Virus record (IMG/VR): IMGVR_UViG_3300046804_005583
Coordinates: 1-33,387 of that record
Direction: 5' to 3' (one strand)
Length of the DNA stretch: 33,387 nucleotides
Origin: a virus
Each line of letters opens with the position of its first letter. The first letter of the stretch is position 1. The position numbers were made by a program, and so were the translations under genes. This document shows, one piece after another, positions 1 through 6,071 of the stretch. The notes under the pieces were generated by a model. The model did not search any database. It was not told the DNA's origin and was given only the letters and a program-made list of their open reading frames with translations.

Positions 1-194
1 GAAACATTAAGCTTGTTAAACGTACAAGCATCTACTAAATCTTTAACTATTCTACCCGCTTCACTATCATCAGCGCTTGTCATAGTTAGAAGTACTTTAT
101 GCTCTTTAACTAAAAAAGGTCTGTAAATTACTTTTTGATTAGTGGAAGGCAAATTCAATTCATATGTCGGTGTTTCTAATATTGGTAAAGCCAT
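1..194 (-). CDS. 26: gp26-like baseplate hub protein (partial)
   Basis: Only the first 64 residues are present; the gene runs off the left edge. Translation from the ATG at 194 reads MALPILETPTYELNLPSTNQ and continues with a YRPFLVKEHKVLL segment, the characteristic start of the T4_baseplate family (gp26/gp51 hub proteins) in T4-like marine phages. In T4, gp26 takes part in assembling the central baseplate hub. An AGGAGA ribosome-binding site at 200-205 lies five bases before the ATG and fixes the start. The gene follows gp54 in the minus-strand block with a 16-base gap. gp51 belongs to the same family, so the assignment to gp26 rather than gp51 is less certain than the family. Confidence 0.75.
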   Translation of the reverse strand, partial: MALPILETPTYELNLPSTNQKVIYRPFLVKEHKVLLTMTSADDSEAGRIVKDLVDACTFNKLNV

Positions 195-199
195 AACTA

Positions 200-205
200 T
201 CTCCT
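200..205 (-). promoter_or_regulatory. Shine-Dalgarno site of gp26
   Basis: AGGAGA on the minus strand, five bases before the gp26 ATG. It is one of the few strong ribosome-binding sites in the window and occurs where the upstream gene does not overlap the start codon. Confidence 0.7.
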
Positions 206-210
206 AAAAA

Positions 211-939
211 TCATCCACCTACTCCACCAGCTCCTACGCTAGTATTGTAGCTATCTTCTAAAGCTCTATCATTAGATTGTCCAAAAAATCTAGGTCCAAC
301 AGTAGGTCTAGGGCTATTATTAATTCTATTATCAACTCTTGGTATTTGAGGTGACCTAATTAACTGAGGTATATCTACAGATTGATTAGGTTTACGTAGC
401 ACATTACGCCAGTATCTATAAGCAAATAAAACGTTTAAACGATGAGTTTGGTTTGAAGCTCCATGATTAAGATCCATAAGGTTCATATTTCTTGGAAATG
501 CTTCTATTAACTCTACTTCATAAGTTACATTATCTTGTTCATCTAGTTGTCGAATATTAATGGTAGTAGCATACTCTTCTTGATATCCTATAGTATAATC
601 ATTTCTATCTACAATTAAATGCATCCAATCTTCAAAAAAGTTTCTTACAGCCATTGCTCTATCAACATGAAAGTTTAAAGAAATACCTTCACCACCATAT
701 TCAGATGCAAACGGTCTTTGATAACTAGGGCCGAATATTTTTTGTGATTTGACAGCAATGTTAAAAAGTGGAATGCTGGTTTGTTCTACGTATAGACTTA
801 TAAGCCTTTGATTGTACTTACTACCATCTAATCTACTAGGCAAGGCTATAATTACTTCAAAACGATTATTTCTGGCAAGGCTAGATTTACCTAAAACCTC
901 GCTGGTAAAGGTACTTAAATTAAAATTAGACTTTGCCAT
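211..939 (-). CDS. 54: gp54-like baseplate tail-tube initiator
   Basis: A 242-residue protein with the tail-tube-like pattern of T4 gp19, gp48 and gp54. An N-terminal RNNRFEVIIALP strand is followed by a VEQTSIPLFNIAVKSQKIFG segment, a SYQRPFASEYGGEG stretch, a NFFEDWMHLIVD helix and a YEVELIEAFPRNMN segment typical of the gp19 tube fold. In T4, gp54 sits on gp48 at the top of the baseplate and nucleates the tail tube. The C-terminal 50 residues are Pro/Asn/Arg-rich and probably flexible, ending GVGG. It is shorter than T4 gp54 (about 320 residues). Its ATG overlaps the stop codon of the upstream gene by one base, suggesting coupling. A generic tube-like baseplate protein is the main alternative. 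Confidence 0.68.
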   Translation of the reverse strand: MAKSNFNLSTFTSEVLGKSSLARNNRFEVIIALPSRLDGSKYNQRLISLYVEQTSIPLFNIAVKSQKIFGPSYQRPFASEYGGEGISLNFHVDRAMAVRNFFEDWMHLIVDRNDYTIGYQEEYATTINIRQLDEQDNVTYEVELIEAFPRNMNLMDLNHGASNQTHRLNVLFAYRYWRNVLRKPNQSVDIPQLIRSPQIPRVDNRINNSPRPTVGPRFFGQSNDRALEDSYNTSVGAGGVGG

Positions 940-1502
940 TAAAATGCTTTCCTTGAATCAGCCCAGACTTTTTGTTTATTAGCGCCTTCAAATCGTTCTA
1001 CTGGAAGTAATGAAGCTGTTACCCAATCAGGATACTTAATTCGTAAAAATCTAGATTCCACTTGTTCGTCTAGATAATGTTTAACGCAATGTTTTATTGG
1101 AGCAACCCTCGATAAAGAGGTTAAGATCCTCCAATTAACTCTTACTTTAGTATCTTCATTTACTTTTTCATCAGAAGCATAATCATGTAATAATCCTAAT
1201 AGTTTAAATCTTGCTCCATATGGCATATAATGTAGATTTATTCCATAAAATCCATCAGCTACTTTTCTAAATGGAAGTACTAATGGAAATGAATCCCAAT
1301 ACGGTAACTTATCTTTATGTTTTGCATCGTAAAAAAACATATACATGTTACCAGGTAAGACTCTAGTAGTCATATCGACAGCATTTGTCATCAGCCGGTT
1401 TGGAGATAAACTAGTGAGAGTCTTGACTTGAGATTTATACCAGTCTAAAGATCTCTCTGTATCTCCAGCTTTAGATCTTATTTTTTCGAAAGGATTAGCC
1501 AT
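939..1502 (-). CDS. probable gp2-like DNA end protector
   Basis: A 187-residue basic protein. Its core has PGNMYMFFYDAKHKDKLPYWD, then FPLVLPF, then GFYGINLHYMPYGARFKLL. I associate this pattern with the gp2 DNA-end-protector family of T4-like phages, proteins carried in the capsid on the DNA ends that are thought to shield incoming DNA from RecBCD-type nucleases. Its position directly after gp4, another late head-completion gene, fits, since T4 also keeps genes 2 and 4 together. No membrane segment or signal peptide is visible. It lies 13 bases after gp4 and overlaps gp54 by one base. The assignment is from memory of the motif, so the symbol is left blank. Confidence 0.58.
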   Translation of the reverse strand: MANPFEKIRSKAGDTERSLDWYKSQVKTLTSLSPNRLMTNAVDMTTRVLPGNMYMFFYDAKHKDKLPYWDSFPLVLPFRKVADGFYGINLHYMPYGARFKLLGLLHDYASDEKVNEDTKVRVNWRILTSLSRVAPIKHCVKHYLDEQVESRFLRIKYPDWVTASLLPVERFEGANKQKVWADSRKAF

Positions 1503-1515
1503 TAGATATTTATCC

Positions 1516-1962
1516 CTAGTTTATTCCTAAGTCATTCTCAGTTAAAACTAAAAATTTCATACCTCTATCCTGACAGAACTCATTAGCTGCTTTCCATTTA
1601 GCTTGATTAGTACCATATTGAAATACCTCTTGTATAAATTTTTTGGTTTGTTTTTTAGGTATTTCCGGTGGTTTAGTAAATTTTTCTGGCTTAATTTCCA
1701 CTAAATATTTGGTTACTTTATTCTCTTTATTTTTTATCTTAACATAAAAATCTACAAAATAACGATGCAGTTTATTATCAACCGGTGACTTATAAGGGAT
1801 AACAACAGTCTCAGAACCCCATTCCAAAACTGATGCATTTTTATCGCACCATACCATAAATTTTAATTCCCAGGAAGATCTATAAACAATTTCACCTAGA
1901 TTTCCTTTATATTTTGAAGGGTTTAAAACTCTATATCGCCCTTTGTAAACCGCTTTGTACAT
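1516..1962 (-). CDS. 4: gp4 head completion protein (TnsA/PD-(D/E)XK fold)
   Basis: The open frame extends upstream to 2007, but the ATG at 1962 gives 148 residues starting MYKAVYKGRYRVLNPSKYKG. This matches T4 gp4 (150 residues) in length and start. Motifs shared with T4 gp4 are YRSSWE, WGSETVVIPY, RYFVDFYV, VEIKPEK, KWKAA and a late GMKFLVLTE. gp4 is needed to finish DNA-filled heads before tail joining. The family matches the N-terminal domain of Tn7 TnsA, and the VDF...EIK pair looks like the acidic and E-x-K parts of a PD-(D/E)XK nuclease core. It is the first gene of the minus-strand block, directly behind the promoter-like box at 1989-1996. Confidence 0.88.
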   Translation of the reverse strand: MYKAVYKGRYRVLNPSKYKGNLGEIVYRSSWELKFMVWCDKNASVLEWGSETVVIPYKSPVDNKLHRYFVDFYVKIKNKENKVTKYLVEIKPEKFTKPPEIPKKQTKKFIQEVFQYGTNQAKWKAANEFCQDRGMKFLVLTENDLGIN

Positions 1963-1964
1963 AA

Positions 1965-1972
1965 GATAAATA
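1965..1972 (+). promoter_or_regulatory. late-promoter-like box (NATAAATA), rightward
   Basis: GATAAATA on the plus strand in the 44-base divergent spacer, about 35 bases before the gp48 ATG. It matches the NATAAATA late -10 element of marine T4-like phages and differs by one base from T4's TATAAATA. T4-type late promoters need no -35 element. It would drive the rightward baseplate operon. Only the sequence match and location support it. Confidence 0.55.
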
Positions 1973-1988
1973 TAACAATAATTAACAA

Positions 1989-1996
1989 TATTTATT
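1989..1996 (-). promoter_or_regulatory. late-promoter-like box (NATAAATA), leftward
   Basis: Minus-strand AATAAATA in the same spacer, about 27 bases before the gp4 ATG. It would drive gp4, gp2-like, gp54 and gp26. It faces the rightward box at 1965-1972, so each transcript would start inside the other promoter's region. Confidence 0.5.
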
Positions 1997-2006
1997 GGAA
2001 TATCCA

Positions 2007-3122
2007 ATGGCTACAAAAGAAGAACAAGACAGGCTAGCACAGCAAAAAGTGGAATTTAATAACTCTGCTGCTCGAGCTATAGCTGGAGAAAAACGTAATA
2101 ATCCTTATGATATTTCTATTGTTAAATTTCCTAGTGATCTAGGTGCTTCACCTGATCTATTACACTATGTTCAATTTTCTATTAATGTTAGAGGTAAGTC
2201 TAACTTTAATTATAAAAAGACAAATATTGTCGAGCAACGAGCAAGTAATGCGCAATTATCAGACGCAGAACTTTCAAGAGCTAAGCTTGCTGGAGAAGTA
2301 GCAGGAGGCGCAGCGGCAGGAATTGCTGTAACAGCCTTAGCTGATACTGTTAAAAAAAGTTTAAACGTCTCTGGAGGTGTGTCTAAGAAAGTATTAGATT
2401 TTTTAGGTAGTAAGACAACTGGTGTTATTACAACAGCAGCTGTAACAACAGCTATGGCCTCGGGTGATATTTTAGCTTCAGACAAATCTTCTAGAATATC
2501 CGATGTAATTGCTTTGCATGTAGATGGACCTCCTACGGTAAAATATGGAGCACAGTACTCTAATAAAGATCTTGGCTCTATGGCTTCCTTATTATCCGGG
2601 AGTGCGTTTGGTAGCCTTAAAGGCGCAAACGAAGCAGTTTCCGCAATTGGAATGCAATTCGCTAAATTACCCGGGGCATTAGGTGGTGGTGACTTAAGTT
2701 CAGCCATTGGTGCCTCAGCTAAAGTTGCATTAAATCCCTTTAAAGAAGTTATTTTCGAAGCAATTGATTTTAGGTCATTTGCTTTTAAATATAAATTTTT
2801 GCCTAAAAACAAAAAAGAGTCTGACAGTATTAAACGTATTATAAATTTGTTTAAGTTTCACATGCACCCAGAAGTTTCTTCCACTAAGTTATTTTTTATA
2901 TACCCCTCGGAATTTCAAATTACATATTTTTTTAAAGGCAAGACAAACGAATACTTTCACGCATTTAGACCTTGCGTATTAGAATCGATGGAGGTTGCTT
3001 ATGGAGGAGAACAATTCAGTTCTTTTAGGGATGGACAGCCTACTGAGGTAAACATGTCACTTGTGTTTAAAGAAACTGAAATTCTCACTAAAGAACTTAT
3101 TGGTGGAAGTGGAGTATACTAA
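2007..3122 (+). CDS. 48: gp48 baseplate tail-tube cap
   Basis: An in-frame TTG at 1995 adds four residues, but the ATG at 2007 (MATKEEQDRLAQQ) is the better start and gives 371 residues, close to T4 gp48 (364). gp48 caps the hub and, with gp54, starts the tail tube. The C-terminal third carries the tube-like signature: FKFHMHPEV, then a YPSEFQITYFFKGK segment, RPCVLESMEVAYGG, FSSFRDGQPTEVNMSLVFKE and a closing TKEL. Roughly residues 90-160 are unusually rich in Ala, Gly and Thr with hydrophobic runs. It is the first gene of the rightward operon and overlaps gp53 by one base (TAATG). Confidence 0.8.
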   Translation: MATKEEQDRLAQQKVEFNNSAARAIAGEKRNNPYDISIVKFPSDLGASPDLLHYVQFSINVRGKSNFNYKKTNIVEQRASNAQLSDAELSRAKLAGEVAGGAAAGIAVTALADTVKKSLNVSGGVSKKVLDFLGSKTTGVITTAAVTTAMASGDILASDKSSRISDVIALHVDGPPTVKYGAQYSNKDLGSMASLLSGSAFGSLKGANEAVSAIGMQFAKLPGALGGGDLSSAIGASAKVALNPFKEVIFEAIDFRSFAFKYKFLPKNKKESDSIKRIINLFKFHMHPEVSSTKLFFIYPSEFQITYFFKGKTNEYFHAFRPCVLESMEVAYGGEQFSSFRDGQPTEVNMSLVFKETEILTKELIGGSGVY

Positions 3123-3610
3123 TGTATTTCGAATATTTTCCTCCAACTTTATATACCCTAGATGATAAAACTACGGTAAACTTAGTTACTAATATTTTTT
3201 TACGAAATGTCATAAGTGAAGATGTGAAAAATAATTATAGTCTATACGATGAATATGATGTAATAGACGGTGAAACTCCTGAGATACTTTCTCAAAAGTT
3301 TTATAGGACACCTAAACTTCACTGGCTAATCTTACACTATAATGACATACTAGACCCAAGGTTTGATTGGCCGTTATCTACTTTCAATTTAATCAAATAT
3401 TGTCAGAGTAAGTATACAAATATTAATGCTACTCATCATTATATAAACTCAGATGGTTATATTGTAAACTCAACTGAGACAGGTGCTACACCTGTCTCTA
3501 ATTTTACTTACGAAGAAGAATTGAACGAGAAAAAAAGAAGAATAAAAATCTTAAAACCTACGTATGTAGATTCTTTTGTAAGAGAATTTGTTAATAAAAT
3601 CTCTCGATAA
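3122..3610 (+). CDS. 53: gp53 baseplate wedge protein
   Basis: A 162-residue protein with the hallmarks of the gp53 family. An N-terminal aromatic YFEYFPPTLYTLDD segment is followed by IFLRNVISEDVKNNYSLYDE, then a LysM-like stretch with DVIDGETPEILSQKFYRTP and LHWLILHYNDILDPRFDWPL. gp53 joins neighbouring wedges around the hub in T4 and is needed to close the hexagonal baseplate. The protein is somewhat shorter than T4 gp53 (196). It overlaps both neighbours by one base (TAATG at each end). A perfect 10-bp hairpin lies inside the gene at 3476-3498. Confidence 0.85.
   Translation: MYFEYFPPTLYTLDDKTTVNLVTNIFLRNVISEDVKNNYSLYDEYDVIDGETPEILSQKFYRTPKLHWLILHYNDILDPRFDWPLSTFNLIKYCQSKYTNINATHHYINSDGYIVNSTETGATPVSNFTYEEELNEKKRRIKILKPTYVDSFVREFVNKISR
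3476..3498 (+). other. perfect 10-bp inverted repeat inside gp53
   Basis: GAGACAGGTG at 3476-3485 pairs exactly with CACCTGTCTC at 3489-3498 around a three-base CTA loop, followed within five bases by a short T run. It has the shape of an intrinsic terminator but lies in coding sequence. Its function is not established. Confidence 0.45.
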
Positions 3611-4989
3611 TGGCTAATAACAATCCAGACAGCATTAATCGTGCTGGTGATGTAAGAATAGAAAAACTTGCTTTAATTTCTTCTGATAATAAAACTATTG
3701 ATTTATCAGAATTTTTAATTGAGCTTAATATTTACGAAGACATATTTAGTAACTATCTTCAAGGTAATATAGTTTTAACTGATAGTAGAAACTTAATTGA
3801 AAAACTTAACATTCATGGCGAAGAGGTCTTGCTTGTAAAAATTAGAACTCCATCTCTTGATGAAACAAGTGTCATAAAAAAGACATTTAGAACTTTTAAA
3901 ATTTCTGATAGAAAAATAGTAAGAGATAATAATACACAAAATTTTATTATACATTTTGTTTCCGCAGAACTTTATGTTGATGTTCTTCTACCATTATTTG
4001 TTTCATTTGAAGGTGATATAGACACTGTAGTAGAAAATATTTTTAATAATTATATTGCTACCAATACTCAATTCGAATTAAGTGAAGAAAAAAATAATGC
4101 TGATGTCAAACCAGATATTAGCCCGCTTATTATTTTAAATAGTTCTTCAAACAGAGTTAAATTTGTCTCTCCTGGATGGTCTCCGTTTAAATGTATAAAC
4201 TGGTTAGCTACTAAATCTATTCCTAAAGATGGTAATGCTAAAAACTTTTTATTTTTTGAATCTTCTAAGGCTTTTTATTTTGGTTCAATAGAATATATTT
4301 TAAAAAATGCTATAGAAACAAACAATATAATTGGAACTTACACAATCGCAGCTTCTAACCTAACCGGTAATGACAATAAGAAAGACTTAAGTAGAGAATA
4401 TTTTTTAGCTAAAGATGTGGAAATGGTAAATACCGTTGACCAAATACAAAATTTTACTAACGGGTTTTTAGCAAATAGATTATTATTTTTAGATATTCAT
4501 AATAAAATATATGATGTAATAGATTATGATTATGTAGAAGAATACAAGTCTCAGTACCATACCTCTGGTAAAGGTAGTGAATCGATACCACCGTTCTCAA
4601 CCAACTCATTGAGAAACTTTGCAACTAGTATAAGTTTTTATCCTAAAAATCCAAAATTATTTAATGATTTTACTGATAATGTAAATGAGAAAATGGATGT
4701 AATTTATGGTAATAGAAAGTCTAGTATGTTAGACTTAAGTAATATAAAAATGAACATTACTGTACCTGGTCGCACAGATATCGAAGTAGGTAGATTACTT
4801 TACTTTTTATATCCTTCACTAGGAGGTAAAGAAGAAGCAGATAAGAGTTTTGTTCAGCAAGATACTTTATACTCAGGTTATTATTTAATTACTGCTATTA
4901 ACCATAAAATTAATAGACATGAACATACTATGACTATGGAAATCGTTAAAGATTCTCTTAATGTAAATAATTTAAGTGCTAAAAAATAA
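3610..4989 (+). CDS. 27: gp27-like baseplate hub protein
   Basis: A 459-residue protein in the position expected for gp27, just before gp5. T4 gp27 (391 residues) is a trimeric ring that holds the gp5 spike. Visible features fit: an N-terminal segment with LSEFLIELNIYEDIFSNYLQ and GNIVLTDSRNLIEKLNIHGE, typical of the first hub barrel, and a C-terminal segment with VGRLLYFLYPSLGG, SGYYLITAINHKI and HEHTMTMEIVKDSL, which resembles the last barrel of gp27 and the gpD-type hub fold. The middle is Asn/Lys-rich and may hold insertions relative to T4. It overlaps gp53 and gp5 by one base each. The assignment rests on position plus terminal motifs. Confidence 0.78.
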   Translation: MANNNPDSINRAGDVRIEKLALISSDNKTIDLSEFLIELNIYEDIFSNYLQGNIVLTDSRNLIEKLNIHGEEVLLVKIRTPSLDETSVIKKTFRTFKISDRKIVRDNNTQNFIIHFVSAELYVDVLLPLFVSFEGDIDTVVENIFNNYIATNTQFELSEEKNNADVKPDISPLIILNSSSNRVKFVSPGWSPFKCINWLATKSIPKDGNAKNFLFFESSKAFYFGSIEYILKNAIETNNIIGTYTIAASNLTGNDNKKDLSREYFLAKDVEMVNTVDQIQNFTNGFLANRLLFLDIHNKIYDVIDYDYVEEYKSQYHTSGKGSESIPPFSTNSLRNFATSISFYPKNPKLFNDFTDNVNEKMDVIYGNRKSSMLDLSNIKMNITVPGRTDIEVGRLLYFLYPSLGGKEEADKSFVQQDTLYSGYYLITAINHKINRHEHTMTMEIVKDSLNVNNLSAKK

Positions 4990-6071
4990 TGCAAAGAATA
5001 TTTAACAAAGACGGGTTTAATTGGTGGATTGGTTGTGTTGAAGATAGAATGGACCCTGAAAAAATGGGTCGTTGCAAAGTAAGAATATTTGGCTACCATA
5101 CTGATAACAAGCAACTACTACCAACTAAAGACTTACCTTGGTGCGTACCTATTCAACCAATTACATCAGCTGCAATTTCGGGGGTAGGTTCATCACCTTT
5201 AGGTCCGGTAGAAGGAACTTGGGTTATAGGGTTCTTTTTAGATGGTGAAGATATGCAACAACCCGCTATGTTTGGAACCATAGCTACTAGATCATTAGGT
5301 GGGTTTGCAGGTATTGAAGAACCAGATACACTAACTAATCCTAATGATGGTATAGTTAGAGATCAGGGAGGTCGTCCTGTATTAGATGATCAAGGCAACC
5401 CGGTAAGATCTGGAACACCTGCTGTAGATGGATGGGAAATAGGTCAAACATCTGAATCGTTTGAATCCGGGGGACGTGGACCGGGTACTATAAATGCTTA
5501 TGCTAACTCCGGAGACACAGGAGGAGCATCTTATGGTACATATCAATTTGCATCTTATTTACCTCAAAGAAATCCAGTGACAGGCGCATCAAGACCATCC
5601 AGTAAAAATTCTCCTGTAATTCAATTTATTAATGGAAGTAAATTTAAAGAAATGTTTGCTGGATTAGAACCAGCGACTTCTGCTTTTGATAATAAGTGGA
5701 GAGAGGTGGCTAGTAAGTATCCTAAAGATTTTGAAAATGAGCAACATGAGTATGTAAGAAAAAATTATTATAATGTTATGGTAGCAAACTTACAGCGCCA
5801 AGGATTAAATTTATCTAATTACGGGCCTGGAGTACAAGATCTAATTTGGTCAACAGCTGTACAATTCGGTCCAGCTAGAACCGCTATATTTACTGAACCA
5901 TTAAAAGGTAAAAGTACATTAACAGATACTGATATAATTAATTTAGTAAGCGAATATAAAAAGAACAATGTTAACGTTTTCTTTAAATCTAGCGGAGCTT
6001 CTATACAAACAAGTCAACGTAATAGATACGCGTCTGAACAAGCAGCACTATTAAGGTTAGTTACAGCATGA
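4989..6071 (+). CDS. 5: gp5 N-terminal part: OB-fold plus lysozyme-like domain
   Basis: A 360-residue protein. Residues 1-105 match the T4 gp5 OB-fold: GCVEDRMDPEKMGRCKVRIFG, then LPWCVPIQPITSAAISGVG, SPLGPVEGTWVIGFFLDGED and a short FGT strand. Residues about 150-355 are not T4-lysozyme-like. They carry FESGGRGPG (candidate catalytic Glu159), GGASYGTYQFAS and DLIWSTAVQFGPA, which resemble the C-terminal muramidase domain of VgrG3-type spike proteins. The likely role is local cell-wall digestion during tail penetration. Unlike T4 gp5, the protein ends here and the beta-helical needle is a separate downstream gene overlapping by four bases (ATGA). The OB-fold call is firm; the hydrolase family is by resemblance. 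Confidence 0.85.
   Translation: MQRIFNKDGFNWWIGCVEDRMDPEKMGRCKVRIFGYHTDNKQLLPTKDLPWCVPIQPITSAAISGVGSSPLGPVEGTWVIGFFLDGEDMQQPAMFGTIATRSLGGFAGIEEPDTLTNPNDGIVRDQGGRPVLDDQGNPVRSGTPAVDGWEIGQTSESFESGGRGPGTINAYANSGDTGGASYGTYQFASYLPQRNPVTGASRPSSKNSPVIQFINGSKFKEMFAGLEPATSAFDNKWREVASKYPKDFENEQHEYVRKNYYNVMVANLQRQGLNLSNYGPGVQDLIWSTAVQFGPARTAIFTEPLKGKSTLTDTDIINLVSEYKKNNVNVFFKSSGASIQTSQRNRYASEQAALLRLVTA

Noticed and set aside
1507-1514. Minus-strand GATAAATA before the gp2-like gene.
   Set aside because: It ends four bases before the start codon, too close for a normal late promoter and leader. The gene is more simply read from the gp4 transcript.
2210-2812. A 200-codon open frame on the minus strand opposite gp48.
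   Set aside because: It lies wholly inside gp48, whose C-terminal motifs are clear. Its composition mirrors the Ala/Gly/Thr-rich gp48 segment and it has no recognisable motif.
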